From positions 1 to 5,710 of the forward strand of contig CAZHSN010000212.1 in assembly GCA_964535125.1 (NCBI GenBank): a DNA stretch of 5,710 nt, written 5' to 3'. This document shows positions 1-5,652 of the stretch, piece by piece. The translations under genes and the position numbers were made by a program. This DNA comes from CAZHSN01 sp964535125. GTDB taxonomy: Bacteria > Armatimonadota > HRBIN16. Below the pieces are notes generated by a model. That model had not been told where the DNA came from. It was given only the letters and a program-made list of their open reading frames with translations, and ran no database searches. Each line of letters begins with the position of its first letter. The first letter of the stretch is position 1.

Positions 1-219
1 ACTCGAACCCCCGTCCAGAACGGATCAGGAACGGCGTCTACGAGCGTAGTCGTCGGGTTTATCTCGCTGTCAGATCGGCCCGTCGACCAGCCTGTCTGAC
101 AACCAGTCCTCCCTGCGTTTTCGCCCCGGACACGGAGAACATTCGCCCGGCGCTAGTCGGATTTAGACACGCCTGAACATCACCCCAACCGACCAGGGGT
201 GGTCAGACGGCCGCCTTAG

Positions 220-249
220 TTAGGCGGCGAGAGCGTACTGAGGAGTCGC
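220..249 (-). other. tmRNA tag-peptide reading frame (ATPQYALAA, TAA stop)
   Basis: On the minus strand the frame GCG ACT CCT CAG TAC GCT CTC GCC GCC TAA encodes ATPQYALAA. With the alanine carried by tmRNA itself the tag would be AATPQYALAA. YALAA is the classical C-terminal signal recognised by ClpXP-type proteases. GCG was chosen as resume codon because it has U at -5 and A at -4, as in E. coli tmRNA, and lies 12 nt after PK1. The frame is open further upstream (KTIR before ATPQ), but the AAA start there lacks the A at -4. The stop lies inside a hairpin (GCCGCC/GGCGGC), the usual H5 position. The C-terminal half of the tag is certain; the resume codon is an inference. Confidence 0.85.
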
Positions 250-261
250 TCTTATTGTTTT

Positions 262-291
262 GCCGCTTTTTACGAGGCCAGCGGCGCCTCG
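262..291 (-). other. tmRNA pseudoknot PK1
   Basis: On the minus strand stem 1 is CGAGGC (286-291) with GCCTCG (273-278). The bases between its arms contain GCCGCT (280-285), which pairs with AGCGGC (262-267) downstream, forming a complete H-type pseudoknot. It lies just upstream of the tag frame, as PK1 does in all known bacterial tmRNAs, and helps position the resume codon. Confidence 0.9.
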
Positions 292-357
292 GCTCGCAAC
301 CAATTCCATCCCGCGCCCTGTCTACACCAATCGCCCCCAGGGTCCTCAGGTCTTTTG

Positions 358-386
358 ATTATACCATGCACCACCTTGTCTGACGA
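358..386 (-). promoter_or_regulatory. promoter of the tmRNA gene
   Basis: On the minus strand a perfect -10 box TATAAT occupies 358-363. Seventeen bases upstream lies TCGTCA (381-386), which matches four of six positions of the TTGACA consensus. Transcription would begin near 351, leaving a leader of about 13 nt before the mature 5' end at 338, which RNase P would remove. This is a sigma70-type promoter prediction from sequence alone. Confidence 0.7.
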
Positions 387-416
387 TGAGGAGTCTCATC
401 CGGTTTCGCCGTTTGC

Positions 417-444
417 TTGTTTGCCCGCCCGTGTGATATATATT
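417..444 (+). promoter_or_regulatory. probable promoter of the tetR-type gene
   Basis: TTGTTT (417-422) and TATATT (439-444, five of six to TATAAT) are separated by 16 bases. An alternative pairing is TTGCTT (413-418) with TATATA (437-442), spacing 18. Either puts transcription start near 450, inside the palindrome described separately, and leaves a leader of about 25 nt. The -10 region is the clear part; the -35 assignment is weak. Confidence 0.5.
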
Positions 445-467
445 GATTGAAAAGTCACTCAATATAT
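438..467 (+). promoter_or_regulatory. 30-bp palindromic operator, probable TetR-family binding site
   Basis: Two 13-bp arms, 438-450 (ATATATTGATTGA) and 455-467 (TCACTCAATATAT), are inverted copies with one mismatch, separated by AAAG. The core TGA-AAAG-TCA with flanking TGA/TCA resembles operators of TetR-family repressors. It covers the -10 box and the likely transcription start of the adjacent repressor gene, so bound protein would block transcription: autorepression of the repressor/hydrolase unit. The palindrome is seen directly; the identity of the bound protein is inferred from position. Confidence 0.8.
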
Positions 468-473
468 GAGGGG

Positions 474-1109
474 ATGATGGCACGCAGCGACACAAGCAAT
501 CAGAAGATGCGTGACGCGCGCCGGGAGGCGATCCTGCAGGAGGCGCTGCGGCTGTTCGCATCAAGGGGGCTGGCGGGTACCAAGGTCACCGACATCGCGT
601 CCGCGGTGGGTATGTCTCAGGGGCTTCTCTACCACTACTTCGCTTCGAAAGAGGAGATCTATACCGCGTTGATCCGCCACGCGTTTGAACAGATGAACAC
701 CGCATGCCGGGAACTGGAAGCTGCCCCGATGCCGACAGCACAGAAGATCCGGCTGGCGCTGTCGGAACTGCTGCGCAGCATAGAGCAGAGCGCGGCCTTC
801 GCCAGTACAGTTCTGTTGATCGCCCAGGCCGGTGTGTCGGAGGCGACGCCGGACGATGCCAGACGGTTGATCGCCGAAGAAAGCCACAGGCCGTATCAAG
901 TCATCGAACGCATACTCAGGCAGGGGCAGATCGAGGGGGTGGTGCCGCCGCACGATCCGGAGGTGCTCTCGCTGTTGTTCTGGACGACCATCAAGGGGCT
1001 GGCCATGCACCGGGCGGTCTTCACATCCACGTACCGGTCGCCCGATCCTGACGTGCTGGCAGGCCTGTTTATACTTCGGGAGGAGACAACATTGCATGCA
1101 GATAACTGA
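474..1109 (+). CDS. TetR/AcrR-family transcriptional regulator
   Basis: A one-component repressor of 211 residues, normal for the family. Residues about 14-67 form the N-terminal DNA-binding domain: a first helix (REAILQEALRLFASRG) followed by the helix-turn-helix TKVTDIASAVGMSQGLLYHY and FASKEEIYTALI, the classical TetR signature. The rest is a divergent all-helical ligand-binding and dimerisation domain, so the inducer cannot be predicted. An upstream in-frame TTG at 447 would place the start inside the operator and is unlikely. ATG 474 directly abuts the purine-rich GAGGGG (468-473); ATG 477, one codon later, has slightly better spacing (3 nt) and is equally possible. The gene overlaps the following hydrolase gene by 14 bases, so the two are almost certainly cotranscribed. 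The palindrome at its promoter suggests autoregulation. The family call is certain; the target and ligand are unknown. Confidence 0.95.
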   Translation: MMARSDTSNQKMRDARREAILQEALRLFASRGLAGTKVTDIASAVGMSQGLLYHYFASKEEIYTALIRHAFEQMNTACRELEAAPMPTAQKIRLALSELLRSIEQSAAFASTVLLIAQAGVSEATPDDARRLIAEESHRPYQVIERILRQGQIEGVVPPHDPEVLSLLFWTTIKGLAMHRAVFTSTYRSPDPDVLAGLFILREETTLHADN

Positions 1110-1998
1110 TTTTGCGCGTACATCCATACACCGGCAGATGGACGCGCTGACGCCGAGCCGTGTGACCACGCCGATGGGACCGGTGGAGTATTATGCGTAT
1201 GGCGACGGTCCGGCCGTGCTGGCCGCACACGGCGCCATGGGCGGATACGACCAGAGTTGGCTGTTGACGCAGACCATAGGCGCGGCGGGCTACCGCTATA
1301 TCTGTGTATCCCGCCCAGGGTATCTGGGTACGCCATTGGCGCCGAACGCGTCACCGGATCGTCAGGCCGACCTGTGCGCCGCATTGCTGGATGCCTTGCA
1401 GATCGACCGTGCGGTGTTTATGGCCGTGTCCGGCGGCGGCTATAGCGCGCTTCATTTCGCGATACGCCACCCCGACCGGTGCAGGGGACTCGTGCTGGTG
1501 TCCACCTGTGGCGAGATCATGGATACACCGATCCCGCTGTCGTTTCGACTCACGAAGTGGATGATGTATGTACCTGCCCTGACGCACCGGTTGCGGCAGA
1601 AGCTGTATGCGGATCTGGACCTTGCGGCCAGTCGCTCGATCTCAGACCCCGATCTGCGGCGGCGCACCCTCGCAGATCCGGCTGCCGGAGCGTTGTTCAC
1701 CGCGTTGCTGGTCAGCACCTGGGACCGGGTCGAACGTCGGATGCGGGGCACCGAGAACGACATCCGCGTGACACGTCGCACGTCGTATCCGCTGGAGCGG
1801 ATCACCGCACCCACGTTGATCATCCATGGCAAGAAAGACCCGATGGCGCCGTATGATCCACACGCCCGTGCGTTGCACACGCGTATCGCCAACAGTGAAC
1901 TGGTCACGGTGGAAGATGGCGAGCATGCGGCCATCTTCACACACCGAGACATGGTGCAACCGCAGGTCGCTCAGTTCCTTCAGGACACAGCAGGGTAA
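1096..1998 (+). CDS. alpha/beta-fold hydrolase
   Basis: A 300-residue alpha/beta-hydrolase of the usual size. Visible landmarks: the oxyanion-hole segment AAHGAMGGYDQSW (about 43-55), a second strand ending SRPGYLGTP (72-80), the nucleophile elbow AVSGGG with Ser112, a cap region rich in Arg, Leu and Trp (about 145-230), the acid in HGKKDPM (Asp248), and the catalytic histidine in DGEHAAIF (His277). The elbow has Ala where most members have Gly (GxSxG), a tolerated variant. A Ser nucleophile argues against an epoxide hydrolase or dehalogenase, which use Asp, and for an esterase, lactonase, C-C hydrolase or related enzyme. No signal peptide is seen, so it is probably cytoplasmic. ATG 1096 is preceded by GGGAGGAG (1078-1085) inside the regulator gene. 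The 14-base overlap suggests translational coupling and control by that regulator. Substrate unknown. Confidence 0.93.
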   Translation: MQITDFARTSIHRQMDALTPSRVTTPMGPVEYYAYGDGPAVLAAHGAMGGYDQSWLLTQTIGAAGYRYICVSRPGYLGTPLAPNASPDRQADLCAALLDALQIDRAVFMAVSGGGYSALHFAIRHPDRCRGLVLVSTCGEIMDTPIPLSFRLTKWMMYVPALTHRLRQKLYADLDLAASRSISDPDLRRRTLADPAAGALFTALLVSTWDRVERRMRGTENDIRVTRRTSYPLERITAPTLIIHGKKDPMAPYDPHARALHTRIANSELVTVEDGEHAAIFTHRDMVQPQVAQFLQDTAG

Positions 1999-2017
1999 CC
2001 TGCGGAGCCGTGTCCTG
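1981..2017 (+). terminator. GC-rich hairpin across the hydrolase stop codon; possible terminator or mRNA end structure
   Basis: An outer 8-bp perfect stem, CAGGACAC (1981-1988) with GTGTCCTG (2010-2017), encloses an inner 5-bp stem GCAGG/CCTGC (1990-1994 with 1999-2003) and a GTAA loop that contains the TAA stop. No T tract follows, so it is not a textbook intrinsic terminator. It may act as a weak terminator, or protect the 3' end of the message from exonucleases. Confidence 0.4.
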
Positions 2018-2043
2018 GGCAGGTGTCCAGAGGCTTCAGGGCG

Positions 2044-2049
2044 TATACT
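2044..2049 (+). promoter_or_regulatory. possible -10 box for the downstream two-gene unit
   Basis: TATACT matches the sigma70 -10 consensus at five of six positions and sits in the gap between the hydrolase and the large gene, about 47 bases before its likely start. No good -35 hexamer is visible 16-18 bases upstream. A short inverted repeat CGTCA/TGACG (2064-2078, 5-base spacer) lies just downstream and could be an operator, or chance. Weak evidence. Confidence 0.25.
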
Positions 2050-2095
2050 CTACCAGCACCAACCGTCATCAGGTGACGCGTTCCGGGGTATCGTG

Positions 2096-4855
2096 ATGCG
2101 CAGTCCTGCTGGTCCGGCATTCGGCGGAGCACCTCCGATCGGCCCCGATGAGCCGCTTCGGAGGCTCTTCGCTCCCTATAACCTGCTGTCGTTGAATTAT
2201 CTGGCCGCGAACTACTGCGAAAATCTGCTGGATTGCCGCAGCAACGTGCTGAGTTACACACACCTGCAGGGAGATGAAGCACAGAGCGATGCGTTTCACT
2301 TGCGCTATCCCGATGACATGGGCCGTTTCATGGAGGGGCTGGCTTGGGAAGCGGAGTATTCACCGGTAGTGAGGCTGGAGTTGATGCGCCGCATGGCGCT
2401 TGGCTTGATTGCGTCTCATGTTCCAGGAACCCGTGGACGCTACTTCTTCCGTCGCCGCACCGGCGGCAAGGTGTTCCTGCTGCAAACCGATGCGGCCACG
2501 CATAGGGATGGTGCTGTGGCGCTGGCCAACCTGCAGGACTACAACGAGTCCCTGGTCCGTATCGGCTTAGAGGCTGCACATCGGGGCGAACGGCTGGACG
2601 GCGCCTTTGCACGCATCTCCGAGTTCCCTGCCGGCGCGTCCTCTCCGGCAATGGCTCGCCAACCGCAGCACTGGAACGCGTCGCCCTACACATACTCGCG
2701 CCAGTATGTGTGGGGTGCTGTTCGCGCCGATCTGGAGTGTTCTGTCTGGCCTTCCGATGAAGGGCGGATCCCGCAGTGTGAGGTGCGATCCAAGGATGCT
2801 GATCAGATATGTCTCCGGATTGGCGATCCGGAGTCTGGTATCGCAATGCTGCGCGACTCCGCGGCGCCCGGGTTGATCTTTCTTCCTGACGGGCGAACCG
2901 TGCGTTCGGATGTCGACGGCAACTGGTCCGATGATTATCCAAAGTATCGGTATCTACTTGTGGCCAAGCGCACGGCGTTCGGCAGCTGGGGGCATTTGGC
3001 CGGTCTATTGATTCTTTGGACCGGACGTCCTGAGCGCGTGGAGGCCAGAAAGGAACACGGCTTCGGGCAGATACGCATCACTTTCGGGCGCCGCAATCAC
3101 CGCGTGTGGGGCCGTGTCTCACTGCTTCCGTTTACCATGTTCAGCGACGCGGATCTCAGCATGATCCACCGGAACGCTGAGCGCCTGGTCGCTCACGGGG
3201 TGACAGCGCTCAACGGACATCCGATGCAGGAACTGCAGAACGCGGCCGCAGCGGGACTGTCCGCCGCTGCCTATCTGCTGACGCGCTATCGTGACCCGGC
3301 CGGGGACATGGTGCGCGTCCATGCCCGTCATGCCGTAGATACACTGCATGATGACGACACGCAGGGCATGCAGTTGATCCGAGTCTACTTCGCGTTGCGT
3401 GCGGCCGCCTGGCTGTTGAAGGCGGCGCGTGCAGCCGGGGACAGAGCACTGGCCAGCCGATGTGATCGGATGGTCTCCCAGTGGATGGATCGGATGGTCA
3501 CAGCGCGACATGGATATGACGGCACCGGATGGGCCAGCGGCTGGGAGCACTTCAACGCGATGAAGGCCGTCTGGCTGGCCTATGAGGCGACCGGCAGAGA
3601 CGCCTGCCGTCGCATCTGGGAGCGCGCACTCACGGTGTACACCATCGATTCCCATGCGATCTACCGGTACGGTGTACCCCTGGACGCGCCAGGCGGATTC
3701 GATACCTATGCCGGAGCGCTGCCGTTGGCGATTTGGGGACACGCCGGAATGAGCGAACATGTGGATCGGTTGATCCATCTGGATGCTCCGAACGGCTGGC
3801 ATGACCCTCAACGCCCTTTGAAAGAGGTCTGGAACGATACCGGCGCTGGACCATGGGCCTGCTGCGATGCCGGCCCGGACTATGTGGGGTTCTCGCTGCG
3901 CGGAGCCAATCTCCCGCACCGGCGTCAGTGGGTTATACCCGTCGGCGCCTTTCCTGTGTATCGGCAGGACGGGAGCGTGAGGATCACCGAGGCGCGTGTG
4001 ATCGACAATCCATACTTTCTGCCAGGAGCCCCCTCGAGTCGGCAGGTTGACCCTCAACGCATACCGCCAAAGCGGCAGATGTCACAGCATGTGATCATTC
4101 CCGGCAGTAAGGCTGAGGAAACTATATTGGCTCATTCAAGCGGTCGGGTGCGTCGCGGATGTCGCACCTGCGTCGGGCGTCAGTCGGTGGTCTACCGATT
4201 GCCGTTGGCCGACTCCGGGCACGCGTCGCTGCATCTCTTTATGCGCGGACCGGGGTACCAGGTTGACGCATCCCCCGATGGGGATCGCTGGCACACGTGC
4301 CTGGATACCTTAAGCGAGGGTATATCCGAACAAGCGATTGACTTGTCGTTTTTGACAGGCAGGCCGGATCAACTCCTGCCGGTGGTCAGTCTGCATCCGA
4401 TCAACGACTGGCGGTCCCTCATCGGATATACGGGAGTGGTGGAGTATGGCCGGCGATACGCGTCTCCGCGTGGCCAGCTTACCTATTGTATGGATATGCA
4501 GCAGGTGGTGCTTTGCCGTCTGGAGGTGATGCTCGGTAACGGATATGTACTGGAGTGTTCTGCTGACGGCAGGCGCTGGCGACAGGAGCTCTGTGCGGAT
4601 GAACGGATAGGCGGCGACGAGGTGGCCTGGATTCGGATGGTTGACATGACGGGTTACCTGAACCCGACTGGCCGGGTGTTCGTGCGTTTACGCGATACAG
4701 GGGGATGTTATCGGCGTCCGGCGTTTGTGCAGCGGATCACCGCCTATGGCGCGTATCGCAGCGAGTCTGCCTGGGTGCGCATAGCGAATACCGAAGCGGC
4801 AGAGCGCGTTTCCGTACATCGCCTGCTGTTTCGGCGTTGGGAAGCGGACCTGTAG
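2096..4855 (+). CDS. large multidomain protein of unknown family, glycoside-hydrolase-like architecture
   Basis: I do not recognise this 919-residue protein at family level. What can be seen: a helical N-terminal part (about 20-130); a beta-rich stretch (about 203-346); an alpha-helical region with repeated Ala/Leu-rich helices (about 355-600) such as LSAAAYLLTRY and YFALRAAAWLLKAAR, like an (alpha/alpha) toroid; a GPWACCDAGPDY segment (Cys589, Cys590); and two related beta modules (about 699-790 and 795-886) sharing S-x-DG-x-RW. A beta domain followed by a helical toroid and accessory beta modules is a layout known in several glycoside hydrolase and lyase families; the enzymatic role is inferred from this and from the glycosidase-like neighbour. 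No signal peptide or membrane helix is visible. The frame is open back to 1826 inside the hydrolase gene; ATG 2096 (or GTG 2093) is preferred because it avoids the overlap and has GGGG (2085-2088) seven bases upstream. It ends in TAG, two bases before the next start. Confidence 0.85.
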   Translation: MRSPAGPAFGGAPPIGPDEPLRRLFAPYNLLSLNYLAANYCENLLDCRSNVLSYTHLQGDEAQSDAFHLRYPDDMGRFMEGLAWEAEYSPVVRLELMRRMALGLIASHVPGTRGRYFFRRRTGGKVFLLQTDAATHRDGAVALANLQDYNESLVRIGLEAAHRGERLDGAFARISEFPAGASSPAMARQPQHWNASPYTYSRQYVWGAVRADLECSVWPSDEGRIPQCEVRSKDADQICLRIGDPESGIAMLRDSAAPGLIFLPDGRTVRSDVDGNWSDDYPKYRYLLVAKRTAFGSWGHLAGLLILWTGRPERVEARKEHGFGQIRITFGRRNHRVWGRVSLLPFTMFSDADLSMIHRNAERLVAHGVTALNGHPMQELQNAAAAGLSAAAYLLTRYRDPAGDMVRVHARHAVDTLHDDDTQGMQLIRVYFALRAAAWLLKAARAAGDRALASRCDRMVSQWMDRMVTARHGYDGTGWASGWEHFNAMKAVWLAYEATGRDACRRIWERALTVYTIDSHAIYRYGVPLDAPGGFDTYAGALPLAIWGHAGMSEHVDRLIHLDAPNGWHDPQRPLKEVWNDTGAGPWACCDAGPDYVGFSLRGANLPHRRQWVIPVGAFPVYRQDGSVRITEARVIDNPYFLPGAPSSRQVDPQRIPPKRQMSQHVIIPGSKAEETILAHSSGRVRRGCRTCVGRQSVVYRLPLADSGHASLHLFMRGPGYQVDASPDGDRWHTCLDTLSEGISEQAIDLSFLTGRPDQLLPVVSLHPINDWRSLIGYTGVVEYGRRYASPRGQLTYCMDMQQVVLCRLEVMLGNGYVLECSADGRRWRQELCADERIGGDEVAWIRMVDMTGYLNPTGRVFVRLRDTGGCYRRPAFVQRITAYGAYRSESAWVRIANTEAAERVSVHRLLFRRWEADL
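4191..4754 (+). repeat. two tandem related beta modules within the large protein
   Basis: In the C-terminal part, residues about 699-735 (hydrophobic strand, then GPGYQVDASPDGDRW) and about 795-830 (hydrophobic strand, then GNGYVLECSADGRRW) align without gaps through G-x-GY-x-(V/L)-x-x-S-x-DG-x-RW. Ser726 and Ser822 are exactly 96 residues apart. This indicates an internal duplication of a beta-sandwich module, of the kind used for carbohydrate binding or as spacers in discoidin-like domains. The similarity is at protein level and visible by eye; the boundaries are approximate. Confidence 0.6.
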
Positions 4856-4857
4856 CC

Positions 4858-5652
4858 ATGCATCGTGTACGGCATGTTCCACGTACAGACTGGCGCGGCG
4901 TGTTCTTCAATCCGCAGGTAGCGGCCGATCCAAACTATCCCTGGCTGCTTCATTATGGCCAACAGCGGGAGACGGTTCGGAGGCATCTTCAGGCCATCCG
5001 CAGCACGACCCGCTTGAACCTGCTGGATCTGTTCGTGATGATCCCCAACAGCCTGCGTACGCCGGCGCGCGGTAACCGATGGGGTGACGCACCGGATCAG
5101 TGGCTGGACCACCAGTTCGTTACCCATGTTGCGGAATTCGTCGATGACTGCAACGAAGAGGGGTTGAGTGTAGAACTGGACCTGGTGGACAACCGCTGGA
5201 TACCTTACGCCATCGACAGCGCGAGTCACATTGGGCATCCGGCAGATCCCTGGTGGCCCACCGCCGGTGACAGGCCTTGGCTTGCGTCGGCCGTCTGGTA
5301 CCGCACACTGATCGTGGAGATCGAATCCAGAACGCGCCATCCCGAGGCGATTGCTCTGTGGAGCCTGATGGGCAACTATCACCATGGCGCGGCAGAACCC
5401 GTACTCTGGGATGATGACGGCCGCCCCGAGATCAAGCGGTACACCGAGCGCTTCGTCAAGCACGTCTGGCCGGTGTTCTTGTCCGCCGGGAGCCGGCCCA
5501 AGGGCTCACCGATACTGCTGCCCATCTTTGCCCGAAACCCATACTGGGATGCCCGTACCCCTATGGATCGGCTCAGCGGCGTCAGCAATTTGAAGCGGTG
5601 GCTGGTAGATGACTTGCGTTTACCTGCAGACTACTGGCTGATGAGGTCCTAG
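4858..5652 (+). CDS. TIM-barrel glycoside-hydrolase-like protein, frame interrupted by an amber codon
   Basis: The 264 residues before TAG alternate strands and helices as in a (beta/alpha)8 barrel: an N-terminal WRGVFFNPQ, strand LNLLDLFVMIPN, strand GLSVELDLVDNRW, strand IALWSLMGNYHHGAAEP, strand PILLPIFARNPYW, strand ADYWLM. This is typical of clan GH-A-like glycosidases, although the fourth-strand position that usually reads Asn-Glu reads Gly-Asn (WSLMGN), so the catalytic acid may be elsewhere or lost. A complete barrel would need another 100 or more residues. After TAG the same frame continues open to the window end with PDCEPAVDGFRYV, which reads as a natural continuation, so the true gene probably extends beyond the window. 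ATG 4858 is two bases after the upstream stop (TAGCCATG), suggesting translational coupling; the frame is open upstream to 4705 but only inside the previous gene. No signal peptide. The exact family is not recognised. Confidence 0.75.
   Translation: MHRVRHVPRTDWRGVFFNPQVAADPNYPWLLHYGQQRETVRRHLQAIRSTTRLNLLDLFVMIPNSLRTPARGNRWGDAPDQWLDHQFVTHVAEFVDDCNEEGLSVELDLVDNRWIPYAIDSASHIGHPADPWWPTAGDRPWLASAVWYRTLIVEIESRTRHPEAIALWSLMGNYHHGAAEPVLWDDDGRPEIKRYTERFVKHVWPVFLSAGSRPKGSPILLPIFARNPYWDARTPMDRLSGVSNLKRWLVDDLRLPADYWLMRS

Larger units (their letters stand above)
1..338 (-). ncRNA. ssrA: transfer-messenger RNA (tmRNA), 3' end cut off by the window edge
   Basis: tmRNA rescues ribosomes stalled on broken mRNAs: its tRNA-like end is charged with alanine and its internal frame adds a degradation tag. 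Read on the minus strand, the 5' end GGGGGCG is at 338 and the T arm (GGGGG stem, TTCGAGT loop) runs into position 1, preceded by the tmRNA-typical ACTACGCTCGTAGA. About 16 bases (3' half of the T stem, acceptor strand, CCA) lie outside, giving about 354 nt in total, a normal length. Helix H2 can be drawn: GGAT, GGAA and GCGAGC near the 5' end pair with ATCC, TTCC and GCTCGT near the 3' end. Pseudoknot PK1 (262-291) is perfect, with two interlocked 6-bp stems. A second pseudoknot fits 181-205, and a 7-bp stem TGTCAGA/TCTGACA (95-101 with 68-74) fits the PK4 region. The tag frame ends YALAA-stop. The identification is very secure; the exact ends are inferred. Confidence 0.96.

Noticed and set aside
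1..60. A separate tRNA gene suggested by the T-arm at the left edge
   Set aside because: The T arm is the tRNA-like end of the tmRNA; the tag frame, H2 pairing and PK1 show it is one molecule.
385..400. Small inverted repeat GATGAG-GAGT-CTCATC next to the tmRNA -35 box
   Set aside because: Only 6-bp arms, and no link to a known site; it could be chance, though it could also affect ssrA promoter activity.
447..473. TTG start at 447 for the TetR gene, adding nine residues
   Set aside because: It lies inside the palindromic operator and at or before the predicted transcription start; ATG 474 or 477 with GAGGGG upstream is better.
346..564. 72-codon minus-strand open frame near the tmRNA promoter
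   Set aside because: It crosses both promoters and the operator and reaches into the TetR coding region; the composition is not protein-like.
561..1169. Long antisense open frame opposite the TetR gene (and similar ones at 3119-4057 and 4744-5463)
   Set aside because: Such frames are common opposite GC-rich genes. Their translations lack recognisable domains, while the plus-strand products are clear or better structured.
1826..2095. Upstream extension of the large gene's frame into the hydrolase gene
   Set aside because: It would overlap the well-supported hydrolase C-terminus by 173 bases; the added residues are Arg- and Ser-rich and look like an out-of-frame shadow.
4705..4857. Upstream extension of the TIM-barrel frame into the end of the large gene
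   Set aside because: ATG 4858, two bases after the upstream stop, gives a sensible N-terminus; the extension reads as an out-of-frame shadow.
5650..5652. Pyrrolysine or organism-wide amber reassignment
   Set aside because: The large gene seems to end naturally in TAG just before the next start codon, and no pyl gene or suppressor tRNA is visible in the window.
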